NCBI RefSeq assembly: GCF_905480005.1
Contig: NZ_CAJQOO010000122.1
Location: 1-62,981, forward strand
Length of the DNA stretch: 62,981 bases
Direction of reading: 5' to 3'
Source of the DNA: an uncultured Maricaulis sp.
Lineage (GTDB): Bacteria > Pseudomonadota > Alphaproteobacteria > Caulobacterales > Maricaulaceae
Within the stretch, counting starts at the first letter, position 1. Each line of letters opens with the position of its first letter. The notes beneath the pieces were generated by a model. The model was not told the DNA's origin, did no database searches, and saw only the letters and a list, made by a program, of their open reading frames with translations. A program made the translations under genes and the position numbers. Below are positions 9,310 through 16,874 of the stretch, piece after piece.

Positions 9310-10644
9310 ATGAGCACGCATGATGACAATCCGGCCGCTTCCGGTGCCGACACCCCGCCGACACGGCCGGTCGACACCGAAGCCGGGCTCGACATTCTGA
9401 CCTTCGGCTGCCGGCTCAATGCCTGGGAGAGCGAGGTCATGCGCAAGCATGCGCGTGAGCAGGGGCTGACCAATACCATCCTGGTGAATACCTGCGCCGT
9501 GACCAATGAGGCGGTGCGCCAGGCGCGTCAGCACATTCGCCGCGCCCGCCGCGACAATCCCGACGCCCGGATCATCGTCACCGGCTGCGCCGCCCAGGTC
9601 GATCCGGACATGTTCGGCAACATGCCGGAAGTGAACCGCGTCATCGGCAATGACGAAAAACTCAAGGCGGAGACTTTCCGGCCGGCTGACCTTCTGGGTG
9701 GCACCGAGAAGGTGCGCGTCAACGACATCATGAGCGTCACCGAAACCGCAGGCCATCTGGTCGAGGGCATGGAGGGGCGCGCCCGCGCCTATGTTCAGGT
9801 CCAGAATGGCTGCGACCATCGCTGCACCTTCTGCATCATCCCCTATGGCCGCGGCAATTCACGCTCGGTGGGAGCCGGCGAGGTGGTCGACCAGATCAAG
9901 ACGCTCGTCGATAGCGGCCATAGCGAAGTCGTGCTGACCGGTGTCGACCTGACCTCATGGGGCGATGACCTGCCGGGCACGCCGCCGCTGGGCCGCCTGG
10001 TCCAGTCCATCCTCAAGCATGTGCCTGACCTGCCGCGCCTGCGGCTGTCTTCGATCGACGCCATCGAGATTGACGAAGCCCTGTTCGAGGCCGTCACCGG
10101 CGAAAACCGGATCGCGCCCTATCTCCATCTGTCGCTACAGGCCGGCGACGACATGATCCTCAAGCGCATGAAGCGCCGGCATTTGCGCGATGACGCCATA
10201 GCCCTGTGCGATCGCCTGAAGTCAGCCCGACCCGAGATCGCGTTTGGCGCCGACATGATTGCCGGTTTCCCGACCGAGACCGAGGCCATGTTCGATAATT
10301 CGATCCGGCTCGTCGACGAATGCCAACTGGCCTATCTGCATGTATTTCCCTACTCGCCGCGCCCGGGTACGCCGGCGGCCCGCATGCCTCAGCTCGAACG
10401 CGCCGTGATCAAGGAACGCGCCACCCGGCTGCGCGCGAAGGCCGATGACGCGCTGACCGCTCATCTCGACAGCATGATCGGCATCGAAAAGGCAGCGCTG
10501 GTTGAAAAACCAGGCTTCGCGCGGGCCGGCAATTTCGCCAGCATCCGCATACCCGAGGCCGACATTCCGCGGCCAGGTGCGCTTGTCGATATCGCCATAT
10601 CCGGGCATGACGGACGCGAACTTCAGGGGGTCATCACCGGATGA
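9310..10644 (+). CDS. mtaB: tRNA (N6-threonylcarbamoyladenosine-37 C2)-methylthiotransferase
   Basis: A radical-SAM methylthiotransferase that turns t6A37 into ms2t6A in ANN-decoding tRNAs. The N-terminal UPF0004 domain has three cluster cysteines (34, 62, 93), followed by the radical-SAM CxxxCxxC motif CDHRCTFC (168-175) and a C-terminal TRAM-like domain. The N-terminal pattern LDILTFGCRLNAWESE is MtaB-like, not MiaB- or RimO-like. The start is uncertain: 9310, 9277 and a TTG at 9271 are all in frame, none with a strong ribosome site. The stop overlaps the ftsY start (ATGA). Confidence 0.9.
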   Translation: MSTHDDNPAASGADTPPTRPVDTEAGLDILTFGCRLNAWESEVMRKHAREQGLTNTILVNTCAVTNEAVRQARQHIRRARRDNPDARIIVTGCAAQVDPDMFGNMPEVNRVIGNDEKLKAETFRPADLLGGTEKVRVNDIMSVTETAGHLVEGMEGRARAYVQVQNGCDHRCTFCIIPYGRGNSRSVGAGEVVDQIKTLVDSGHSEVVLTGVDLTSWGDDLPGTPPLGRLVQSILKHVPDLPRLRLSSIDAIEIDEALFEAVTGENRIAPYLHLSLQAGDDMILKRMKRRHLRDDAIALCDRLKSARPEIAFGADMIAGFPTETEAMFDNSIRLVDECQLAYLHVFPYSPRPGTPAARMPQLERAVIKERATRLRAKADDALTAHLDSMIGIEKAALVEKPGFARAGNFASIRIPEADIPRPGALVDIAISGHDGRELQGVITG

Positions 10645-11570
10645 GCGAGAAGAAACCGGGCTTCTTTTCCCGACTGGCGCAGGGGCTGAAACGCTCCTCC
10701 ACCAAGCTGGGCGACAGCGTCACCGCAATTTTCACCAAGCGAAAGCTCGACCGCGAAGCGCTGGACGAGCTGGAAGATGTCCTCATCGCAGCCGATCTCG
10801 GCGCGGCCGCGGCCATGCGTGTCACCGAGCGCCTGGCCAAGGATCGCTTCGACAAGGAAGTGTCGGACGAGGACGTGCGCGAAGCCCTCGCAGACGTCGT
10901 CGCCGAAACCCTCACGCCACTGGAACAGGCGCTCGATCTGGGTGGCAGCAAACCGCAAGTCGTCCTGTTTGTCGGGGTCAATGGCTCGGGCAAGACCACG
11001 ACCCTGGGCAAGATTGCCGTGAAGCTGAAGCGCGAAGGCCGGAACCCGATCCTTGCCGCCGGCGACACGTTCCGCGCGGCCGCGATCGAACAGGTCTCGA
11101 TCTGGGGTGAGCGGGCAGAAGCCCCGGTCATCAAGCGCGAGATCGGCGCCGATGCGGCCGGCCTCGCCTATGACGCCATCGATCAGGCTGATCGTGACGG
11201 GCATGATGTCGTGCTGATTGACACGGCCGGCCGGCTTCAGAACAAGGCCGAGCTGATGGATGAGCTGAAGAAGGTCGTGCGCGTCATCAAGAAGCGGATG
11301 CCGGACGCGCCGCATCATGTCGTGCTTGTGCTCGATGGCACCGTCGGCTCCAACGCCGTCTCCCAGGCCCAAGCCTTCCTGGCAGCCTCGGACGTGACGG
11401 GCGTGGTGATGACCAAGCTGGACGGAACCGCCAAGGGCGGCGCCCTCGTCCAGGTCGCCGAGAAATTCCAGCTGCCTATTCACTATATCGGCATTGGCGA
11501 GGGCGAGGCTGACCTCCAGCCCTTCTCGGCACGGGATTTCTCGCGGGCATTGGCCGGGCTGGAAGGCTGA
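10641..11570 (+). CDS. ftsY: Signal recognition particle receptor FtsY
   Basis: A 309-residue SRP-family GTPase that docks Ffh-ribosome complexes at the membrane. The helical N domain is followed by the G domain with P-loop GVNGSGKTT (112-120), the DTFRAAA insertion-box motif, DTAGR and TKLDGTAKGG. The long acidic A domain of enterobacterial FtsY is absent; about 35 basic residues precede the N domain, as usual in alphaproteobacteria. It is translationally coupled to mtaB through a 4-bp overlap and followed 3 bp later by an EamA transporter. Its partner ffh is at 49881. Confidence 0.97.
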   Translation: MSEKKPGFFSRLAQGLKRSSTKLGDSVTAIFTKRKLDREALDELEDVLIAADLGAAAAMRVTERLAKDRFDKEVSDEDVREALADVVAETLTPLEQALDLGGSKPQVVLFVGVNGSGKTTTLGKIAVKLKREGRNPILAAGDTFRAAAIEQVSIWGERAEAPVIKREIGADAAGLAYDAIDQADRDGHDVVLIDTAGRLQNKAELMDELKKVVRVIKKRMPDAPHHVVLVLDGTVGSNAVSQAQAFLAASDVTGVVMTKLDGTAKGGALVQVAEKFQLPIHYIGIGEGEADLQPFSARDFSRALAGLEG

Positions 11571-11573
11571 CGC

Positions 11574-12422
11574 GTGGACAACACGCTCGCCCTTGCCACA
11601 GTGGCGATGCTGGGCTCAGCGCTGGCTCACGCCATCATGACCCTGCTGACGAAAAAAGCGGATGACCGGCTGGTTTTTCGTGGCCTGACCCAGGGCTTTC
11701 TCGCCATTCTCATCCTGCCCTGGCTCGTCTTCCAGCCGATACCGCCCTGGGAAGTCTGGCGTTTCCTGCTCGCCGGTGCCCTGGTGATCTGGGCCTTCAA
11801 CATGCTGCTGGTCGCCGCCTTCAATGAGGGCGAGATGAACCTCGCCTACCCGGTCATGCGTGGCGCCGCTCCCGCCCTGGCAGCGATTGCCGCCTTCGTC
11901 TTCCTCCGGGAAACCGTCAGCCTGGGCCAGATGGCCGGACTGGGCATTGCCACCGCCGCCCTGATCGGTTTTGCCTGGCCGGAGAAGGACGGTCGCCCGA
12001 AGTTGAAACTCATCCTGCTGGCCCTCGCCGCAGCGAGCATGACGGCCAGCTATACCGTGATCGACGCGGCAGGCGTGCGCACGTCCGGCCAGCTTTTCAT
12101 CTATCTGGGCTGGTTCTTTGTCCTGTCCGGCATGACCATCCTGCCGACGGCCATCTTCCGGCGCGGCGCGCAATTCCTCGCGATCGCGCGGCAGGAGACC
12201 AGGCCGGCCCTGATGTGCATGGGCTTCAACCTCGCCACCTACGGCCTCGCGCTCTACGCCTATGCCAATGCACCGGTTGCACCGATGGCAGCGCTGAGGG
12301 AGCTCTCTATCGTGCTGGGGGCGCTGCTCGCCGCCTTCGTACTGAAGGAACCCTTCGGCGGACGGCGCATCACGCTTGCAATCTGTCTTGCTGCCGGGCT
12401 CGTATTGCTTCAGGTGATGTAA
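11574..12422 (+). CDS. EamA/DMT-superfamily transporter
   Basis: A 282-residue inner-membrane protein with about ten hydrophobic helices in two EamA repeats. The pattern FLRETVSLGQMAGLGIATAALIG... near the middle and VLKEPFGGRRITLAICLAAG at the end are the repeated EamA signatures. The substrate is unknown. It starts with GTG 3 bp after the ftsY stop, so it is co-transcribed with mtaB-ftsY, and yciB follows 21 bp later. Confidence 0.87.
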   Translation: MDNTLALATVAMLGSALAHAIMTLLTKKADDRLVFRGLTQGFLAILILPWLVFQPIPPWEVWRFLLAGALVIWAFNMLLVAAFNEGEMNLAYPVMRGAAPALAAIAAFVFLRETVSLGQMAGLGIATAALIGFAWPEKDGRPKLKLILLALAAASMTASYTVIDAAGVRTSGQLFIYLGWFFVLSGMTILPTAIFRRGAQFLAIARQETRPALMCMGFNLATYGLALYAYANAPVAPMAALRELSIVLGALLAAFVLKEPFGGRRITLAICLAAGLVLLQVM

Positions 12423-12443
12423 ACCGCAAACGGAGAGCCGATC

Positions 12444-13085
12444 TTGGCCCAGACCCAGAAAACGTCCGAGCAGAGCTCGCGCCTCCTCATTGATGCCGGC
12501 CCCATCGGGGTGTGGATCGTCGTCTACAATGTCGCGCGCATGATTGCGGCCGATCAGGCGATCTATATCGGAACCGGCGCCTACATGATCGCCGCAACGA
12601 TCGCCCTGGTGATGTCGATCCGGGTCGAGAAGCGGGTCCCACCCATGCTCGTCTTCACGACGGTCATCGTGCTCTTCTTCGGCGCTTTGGGGATTTTCCT
12701 GCAGGACCCCGTCTTCATCTATGCCAAGCCGACCATCATCAATCTTTTCCTGTCCTATCTGATCCTGGTCAGCCTCGCCTTCGGCCAGAATATCTGGAAG
12801 GTCTTCTTCAAGCACATTTTCGAACTGACCGACCGGGCCTGGATGCTGCTGGCAATTCGCTGGGCGCTCTGGTTCCAATTCCTGGCCTTCCTCAACGAGG
12901 TGATGTGGCGCCACATCACCGACAGTGTTGTGCCGGAGAGCGCACGCTGGTTTGCCGGGCTGGAGCTGAGTGAGGCCTTCTGGTCAAACGCCAAGCTGGG
13001 CGTGATGGTCCTGTCGATCGGTTTTGCCGCATCACAGATGCCACTTGTACTGAAGAACCAGCCCAAAAAACCGGATGGTGAGTAG
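12444..13085 (+). CDS. yciB: Inner membrane-spanning protein YciB (septation protein A family)
   Basis: A 213-residue protein with about five to six helices. Family hallmarks include KPTIINLFLSYLILVSLAFGQNIWKVFF (abbreviated) and the WxxFxxFLNEVMWRHITD segment. In enterobacteria YciB interacts with cell-wall elongation and division proteins. Translation probably starts at the TTG at 12444, since CGGAGAG lies 6-10 bp upstream and no better ATG exists before the conserved N-terminus. The mtaB-ftsY-EamA-yciB order suggests one operon. Confidence 0.9.
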   Translation: MAQTQKTSEQSSRLLIDAGPIGVWIVVYNVARMIAADQAIYIGTGAYMIAATIALVMSIRVEKRVPPMLVFTTVIVLFFGALGIFLQDPVFIYAKPTIINLFLSYLILVSLAFGQNIWKVFFKHIFELTDRAWMLLAIRWALWFQFLAFLNEVMWRHITDSVVPESARWFAGLELSEAFWSNAKLGVMVLSIGFAASQMPLVLKNQPKKPDGE

Positions 13086-13175
13086 AGCCGATACCGGCAT
13101 TCCGTGCTCGGACATTTGTCATTCTCGCGTTATAAATCCGACCTAGGATGAATTCCCGAGCACACGGGGGGCGTC

Positions 13176-13787
13176 ATGGCGCACGACAGGCACGACACCA
13201 AGACCTTCCACCTCTCGGAATCCCCGGGACACCTGCTTCATCGCGCCCAGCAATTCGCCGCGGAACGCTTCACCAAGGCGATGGCCGGGGCAAAGCTGAC
13301 CCAGCGCCAATTCGCTGTCCTGCACGCGACTGCGGAGGAGGAGGGGCTGACCCAGACCCAGCTGGTCAAGTCGACCGGGATTGATCGGTCCACCCTGGCC
13401 GAGCTGGTCGCGCGAATGGTCAAGAATGGTCTCCTGGAACGCGAGAAACTCGCCGATGACGCACGCGCCAATGCCGTCAAACTGACAGCCAATGGGCGCA
13501 CATTGCTGGAGGCGGCCACGCTCGGCGCCATGGACGCCGACAAGGCCATTCTCTCCGCCCTCCCGAAGAACAAGCGGGCCAGCTTTCTGGAAACCCTCCG
13601 CCGCATCGCCGAAACGCTCGAGAAGGGCGAGGAGGCCGCCAAGGCTGCCAAGCTGAAGGCCAAGGAGAAGAAGAAGAAGGCCAAGAAAAAGGCGAAGGAG
13701 AAGGCCAAGGCCAAGGCCAAGAAGGCCGAGAAGAACGCCAGGAAGGCCAGGACGTCCAAGGCGGCCCGGAAGGCCGACGCCGCCTAG
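13176..13787 (+). CDS. MarR-family regulator with lysine/alanine-rich histone H1-like tail
   Basis: A 203-residue protein. Residues 1-148 form a MarR winged-helix domain: the recognition-helix region LTQTQLVKSTGIDRSTLAELVARMVKNG and the wing EKLADDARANAVKLTANGR are clear. Residues about 150-203 are almost entirely Lys, Ala, Glu and Arg in repeats such as KAKEKKKKAKKKAKEKAKAK, predicted to be a long basic helix or disordered tail like histone H1 or AlgP-type proteins. MarR proteins normally end near residue 150. The tail may add nonspecific DNA binding; this is inference. Start ATG at 13176 follows GGGGGCGTC. It converges on ccmG with a 4-bp overlap. Confidence 0.85.
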   Translation: MAHDRHDTKTFHLSESPGHLLHRAQQFAAERFTKAMAGAKLTQRQFAVLHATAEEEGLTQTQLVKSTGIDRSTLAELVARMVKNGLLEREKLADDARANAVKLTANGRTLLEAATLGAMDADKAILSALPKNKRASFLETLRRIAETLEKGEEAAKAAKLKAKEKKKKAKKKAKEKAKAKAKKAEKNARKARTSKAARKADAA

Positions 13788-14290
13788 TCGCGACTGGCGC
13801 GGTCGAGTGCCGGATAGATTTCGTTGCGCAAGGCGTCAGAGGTCAAAGGCCCCGGCCAACGGGCGTATATCTCGCCATCCTTGATGACCAGGGTCTCCGG
13901 CGCCCCGTTAATGCCCAGCGCAGTGACCGATGCATTGTCGATATCCTGCATCACGCCGACAAAGGGATTGCCGAGATCGTCCAGGAATTGCTGGGCATCT
14001 TCGGGGGTGTCCCTCCAGTTGAGCCCGTAGATTGCAATGCCCTCACGGCGCAGCGCCATCAGCACCGGATGCTCGGCATGACAGGGCGCACACCAGCTGC
14101 CCCAGACATTGAGCAGCCAGACACCCTCAACCTCATCCGGCTCGAAACCGGCGCGTGCTTCAAGCGACTGCATCTGCAGTGCCGGCAGGGCTTGTGTGGG
14201 CGGCGGCGTCTGATCGGCCAGATAGCGCCAGCCCAGGGCCGCCACGAGTCCGAGCAGCGCCAGCCAGGCAATGAGACGAGCCCACTTCAT
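13784..14290 (-). CDS. ccmG: Cytochrome c biogenesis thioredoxin CcmG/DsbE-like
   Basis: A membrane-anchored periplasmic thioredoxin that reduces apocytochrome c or its chaperone before heme attachment. One N-terminal helix (about 4-22) precedes the thioredoxin domain with active site WCAPC (Cys67 and Cys70 from the ATG). The family GxNWRD/cis-Pro segment INGAPET is present. The ATG at 14290 overlaps the ccmD stop (TGATG); a GTG at 14293 is an alternative. It is the last gene of the ccmABCDG run and converges on the MarR gene. Confidence 0.92.
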   Translation of the reverse strand: MKWARLIAWLALLGLVAALGWRYLADQTPPPTQALPALQMQSLEARAGFEPDEVEGVWLLNVWGSWCAPCHAEHPVLMALRREGIAIYGLNWRDTPEDAQQFLDDLGNPFVGVMQDIDNASVTALGINGAPETLVIKDGEIYARWPGPLTSDALRNEIYPALDRASRD

Positions 14291-14445
14291 CACGCTTCAT
14301 CCTCTTCAAGCCGGCGCAAAGCAGTCTGCGCCGCGCGACGCTCCAGGACCGCATGAACAACCAGGCCTGCGAGCGCGGCAAAGGAGAGCCCCCAGGTCGG
14401 CCAGACGAAGGCCGCATACCCGCCCATGTCCAGAAACGCGTTCAT
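14290..14445 (-). CDS. ccmD: Heme exporter protein CcmD
   Basis: A 51-residue protein with one transmembrane helix (about residues 9-32) and a charged C-terminal helix ending LRRLEEDEA. The segment MGGYAAFVWPTWGLS is characteristic of CcmD, the small subunit needed to release holo-CcmE from the CcmABC heme-loading complex. The start overlaps the ccmC stop (ATGA at 14442-14445), and the stop overlaps the ccmG start, so translation is coupled on both sides. Confidence 0.92.
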   Translation of the reverse strand: MNAFLDMGGYAAFVWPTWGLSFAALAGLVVHAVLERRAAQTALRRLEEDEA

Positions 14446-15191
14446 GATACGGCCTCCTCTCGCGCCCGGGCCGCCTGCTCACGCTGGCGCTGCAGGGTCC
14501 GGACCCGGCGCCGCAAGGCCTGACTGCGCAGGCGATAGAGGATCAGCCAGCCGGCAAGGAAGCTGTATCCCAAAGCCATGATGGCCAATGGCCAGAGCTG
14601 GCTGGAATGGATGGTCGGACCATCGAGGCGAATGACCGAGGCCGGCTGGTGCAGGCTGGACCACCAGTCGACCGAGAATTTCACGATCACCAGATTGATA
14701 ATGCCGGCCATGGCGAGGATGGCACCGGTCCGGGCCGCCTGCTGGGCATCCTCCAGCGCGGCGCGCAGGGCCATATAGCCCAGATAGACCAGAAGCAGGA
14801 CCAGCACGGAGGTCATCCGGGCATCCCATTCCCACCAGGCCCCCCACATCGGCTTGCCCCAGAGTGAACCGGTAAACAGGGCCAGAACGGTAAAGACGGC
14901 GCCGATCGGGGCAATCACCTCCGCCGCCGCATCCGCCAGCGCATGGCGCCAGACGAAATAGACGAAACTCGCCGCCGCCAGCGCCGCATAGAGTGCCATC
15001 GCCATGTAGGCCGCGGGCACATGCACATACATGATCCGGATCGTCTCGCCCTGCTGGTAGTCCGGCGGCGATGCGAAGAAGGACAGATAGACCCCCACGG
15101 CGAGCAGGCCGAGCGCCAGAACCGCGAAGATCGGGATCAGGGTCCGGGCCAGCTGATCGAAACGCTGGGGGTTGGAAAAGTAGGACAGCAT
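14442..15191 (-). CDS. ccmC: Heme exporter protein CcmC
   Basis: A 249-residue protein with six transmembrane helices and the tryptophan-rich periplasmic motif WGAWWEWD that, with flanking histidines (MYVHVPAAY and SSLHQPASV), binds heme and delivers it to CcmE. The extreme C-terminus is a basic, Gln/Arg-rich cytoplasmic helix longer than usual. It is coupled to ccmD and lies 202 bp after ccmB. Confidence 0.96.
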   Translation of the reverse strand: MLSYFSNPQRFDQLARTLIPIFAVLALGLLAVGVYLSFFASPPDYQQGETIRIMYVHVPAAYMAMALYAALAAASFVYFVWRHALADAAAEVIAPIGAVFTVLALFTGSLWGKPMWGAWWEWDARMTSVLVLLLVYLGYMALRAALEDAQQAARTGAILAMAGIINLVIVKFSVDWWSSLHQPASVIRLDGPTIHSSQLWPLAIMALGYSFLAGWLILYRLRSQALRRRVRTLQRQREQAARAREEAVS

Positions 15192-15393
15192 GTCAGCTGA
15201 TTACTTTGCGACCGACCAACCGGCAAGTGCGGCAAACGATCCCGTCCCGGGCCACAGGTGGGCGCGACGGCACAAACCGCCAAGACAGGGGCCGGGCATG
15301 ACCGGTGACACACGGGTCAGCCAGGGCAGGAAATCCGTACCGGGCGGCCTTTTGGCCTCGCCCGTCACATGCAGGACGCCATGACCGGCAAAC
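15192..15393. other. Non-coding spacer between ccmB and ccmC
   Basis: A 202-bp gap inside an otherwise tightly packed ccm operon. On the coding strand there is only a 32-codon open frame starting at 15299 with no family resemblance and no ribosome site. I see no strong hairpin with a T-run and no convincing promoter. It may hold an internal promoter for ccmCDG or be relic sequence. Confidence 0.4.
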
Positions 15394-16062
15394 CTAGCCC
15401 AAGCGGCTCCGGATCGCCGCAGCGATACCGAAGGGGGCAAGCGCGATCGTGCCGAGCGAGACTGCGGCAGTGAGCAGGAGATTGGCCAGGGCCCGCTCGT
15501 CACCCTCGAAGGCAGAGCGTCCGGCGCCGGCGGCAAAAATCAGGACCGGCACCATCATCGGCGTGGCAATCAGGGCAATCAGCAAGCCGCTGCGCCGTAT
15601 CCCGGCGGCGAGAGCACCGGCAAATCCGGCAATCAGCGACAGCGCCGGGATAGCGGCCAGCAGCGCCAGTGCGCCCATCAGGGCCGGTTGGACGGGCACG
15701 CCATACATCATCGCGCCAAGGCATCCGATCACCGGCAGCGGCCAGAGTGTGGCCAGGGCCTGGCCCGTGACCTTGGCCAATACCAGCCAGGCCGGCGAAA
15801 CGCCGCTGAGGAGGTAGAGTTCCGCGGTTCCATCCCCATGATCATCACCGAACAGGCGGTCGGCGGATTGCAGGACGGAGAGCAGCGCGGCAAAGCCCAT
15901 GATACCGGGACCAACTGCGGAGAGGAGGTCTGCCGCCGGACCGATGGCCAGCGGTGCCAGGGTAATCGCGGCGAGAAAGAAGGCTGTCGGCCCGGCTGCG
16001 CCGCCGCCGCCGGCCCAGGCCAGGCGAGCCTCCCGCATGAAGATCGCTCGCAGCGCGCTCAT
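15394..16062 (-). CDS. ccmB: Heme exporter permease CcmB
   Basis: A 222-residue, six-helix permease partner of the CcmA ATPase. The N-terminal pattern MSALRAIFMREARLAW and the DRLFGDDHGDGTAELYLLSG loop are family signatures. The start overlaps the ccmA stop by 4 bp. Length is normal. The ccmE, ccmF and ccmH genes needed to complete system I are not in this window. Confidence 0.95.
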   Translation of the reverse strand: MSALRAIFMREARLAWAGGGGAAGPTAFFLAAITLAPLAIGPAADLLSAVGPGIMGFAALLSVLQSADRLFGDDHGDGTAELYLLSGVSPAWLVLAKVTGQALATLWPLPVIGCLGAMMYGVPVQPALMGALALLAAIPALSLIAGFAGALAAGIRRSGLLIALIATPMMVPVLIFAAGAGRSAFEGDERALANLLLTAAVSLGTIALAPFGIAAAIRSRLG

Positions 16063-16718
16063 CGATGCGCTCCCAGATCAATCCGCCTGGCATCAGGCCA
16101 GTCGAGCCGCTGATGGGTCGCGGCAATCACACTACCGCCACGGGCGCGGTGCCAGGCGACAAGCGAGGCCAGCCGCGCGCGACCACCGCCATCGAGCGGG
16201 CCGGCAGGTTCATCGAGTAACCAGATCGGGCGATTGGCGAGGGCAACGCGCACCAGTGCCGTCCGCCGCTGCTGGCCGCGCGACAGGCGCGCTGCGGGCC
16301 GGTCAATCAGGCTCTCGACCGCCATCGCCCGCATGAGCGGCAGGATGGCCTTGCGGCTCTGCCCGGTGAGGTCTGCCCAGAAGCGCAGCGCGGCGCGGGG
16401 CGTCTCATTGGGCTTGAGGCCATCGGCATGCCCCAGCCAGCCCAGACAATCTGCAGCCACCTCGCCTGGTGGCAGCTCGCCGAAGCGGATCTCACCGGCA
16501 TCGGGGCGGATAAAGCCGGCAAGCGCTCTGAGCAATGTCGTCTTGCCGGTCCCGTTCGGGCCACTCATGAGCACGGCATCCCCGGGAGCGAGATCGAGCG
16601 AAAAACCGCGGACCAGCTCGATCCCCCCGCGCGCCAGCGACAAACCGGAAACCCGAAGTGTTTCCGTCTCAAATTCCGGCATGTCCGGAGAAATTTCGGT
16701 CGCGCTTTGCATGGTCAT
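16059..16718 (-). CDS. ccmA: Heme exporter ATP-binding protein CcmA
   Basis: The ABC ATPase of the CcmABCD complex, which powers release of heme-loaded CcmE. Walker A is GPNGTGKTTLL, the signature is RLSRGQQRR, and Walker B is IWLLDEPAGPLDGG, where the variant LDEPxxPLD is typical of CcmA. The start is uncertain: 16718 has AGGCGA 6-11 bp upstream and gives 219 residues; 16712 and 16682 are possible, and the frame stays open to 16742. It is divergent from acnA across about 150 bp. Confidence 0.94.
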   Translation of the reverse strand: MTMQSATEISPDMPEFETETLRVSGLSLARGGIELVRGFSLDLAPGDAVLMSGPNGTGKTTLLRALAGFIRPDAGEIRFGELPPGEVAADCLGWLGHADGLKPNETPRAALRFWADLTGQSRKAILPLMRAMAVESLIDRPAARLSRGQQRRTALVRVALANRPIWLLDEPAGPLDGGGRARLASLVAWHRARGGSVIAATHQRLDWPDARRIDLGAHR

Positions 16719-16874
16719 GCATGTCGCCTGACAGCGCGCCATCCGTCAACGCACGGAACGCCGCATTGCAGCAAACCGAATGTCCGGCTAAAACCCCGCC
16801 AAAACATATGGCCGTAACCTGCGGCCACCCTCCCCACCGGGTATTTTACCCCTGACCCCATGAGGACGACGCAT

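Noticed and set aside
13641-13760. Simple AAG/GCC repeat tract as a mobile or CRISPR-like repeat
   Set aside because: It is the coding sequence of the lysine/alanine tail of the MarR protein; there is no spacer structure.
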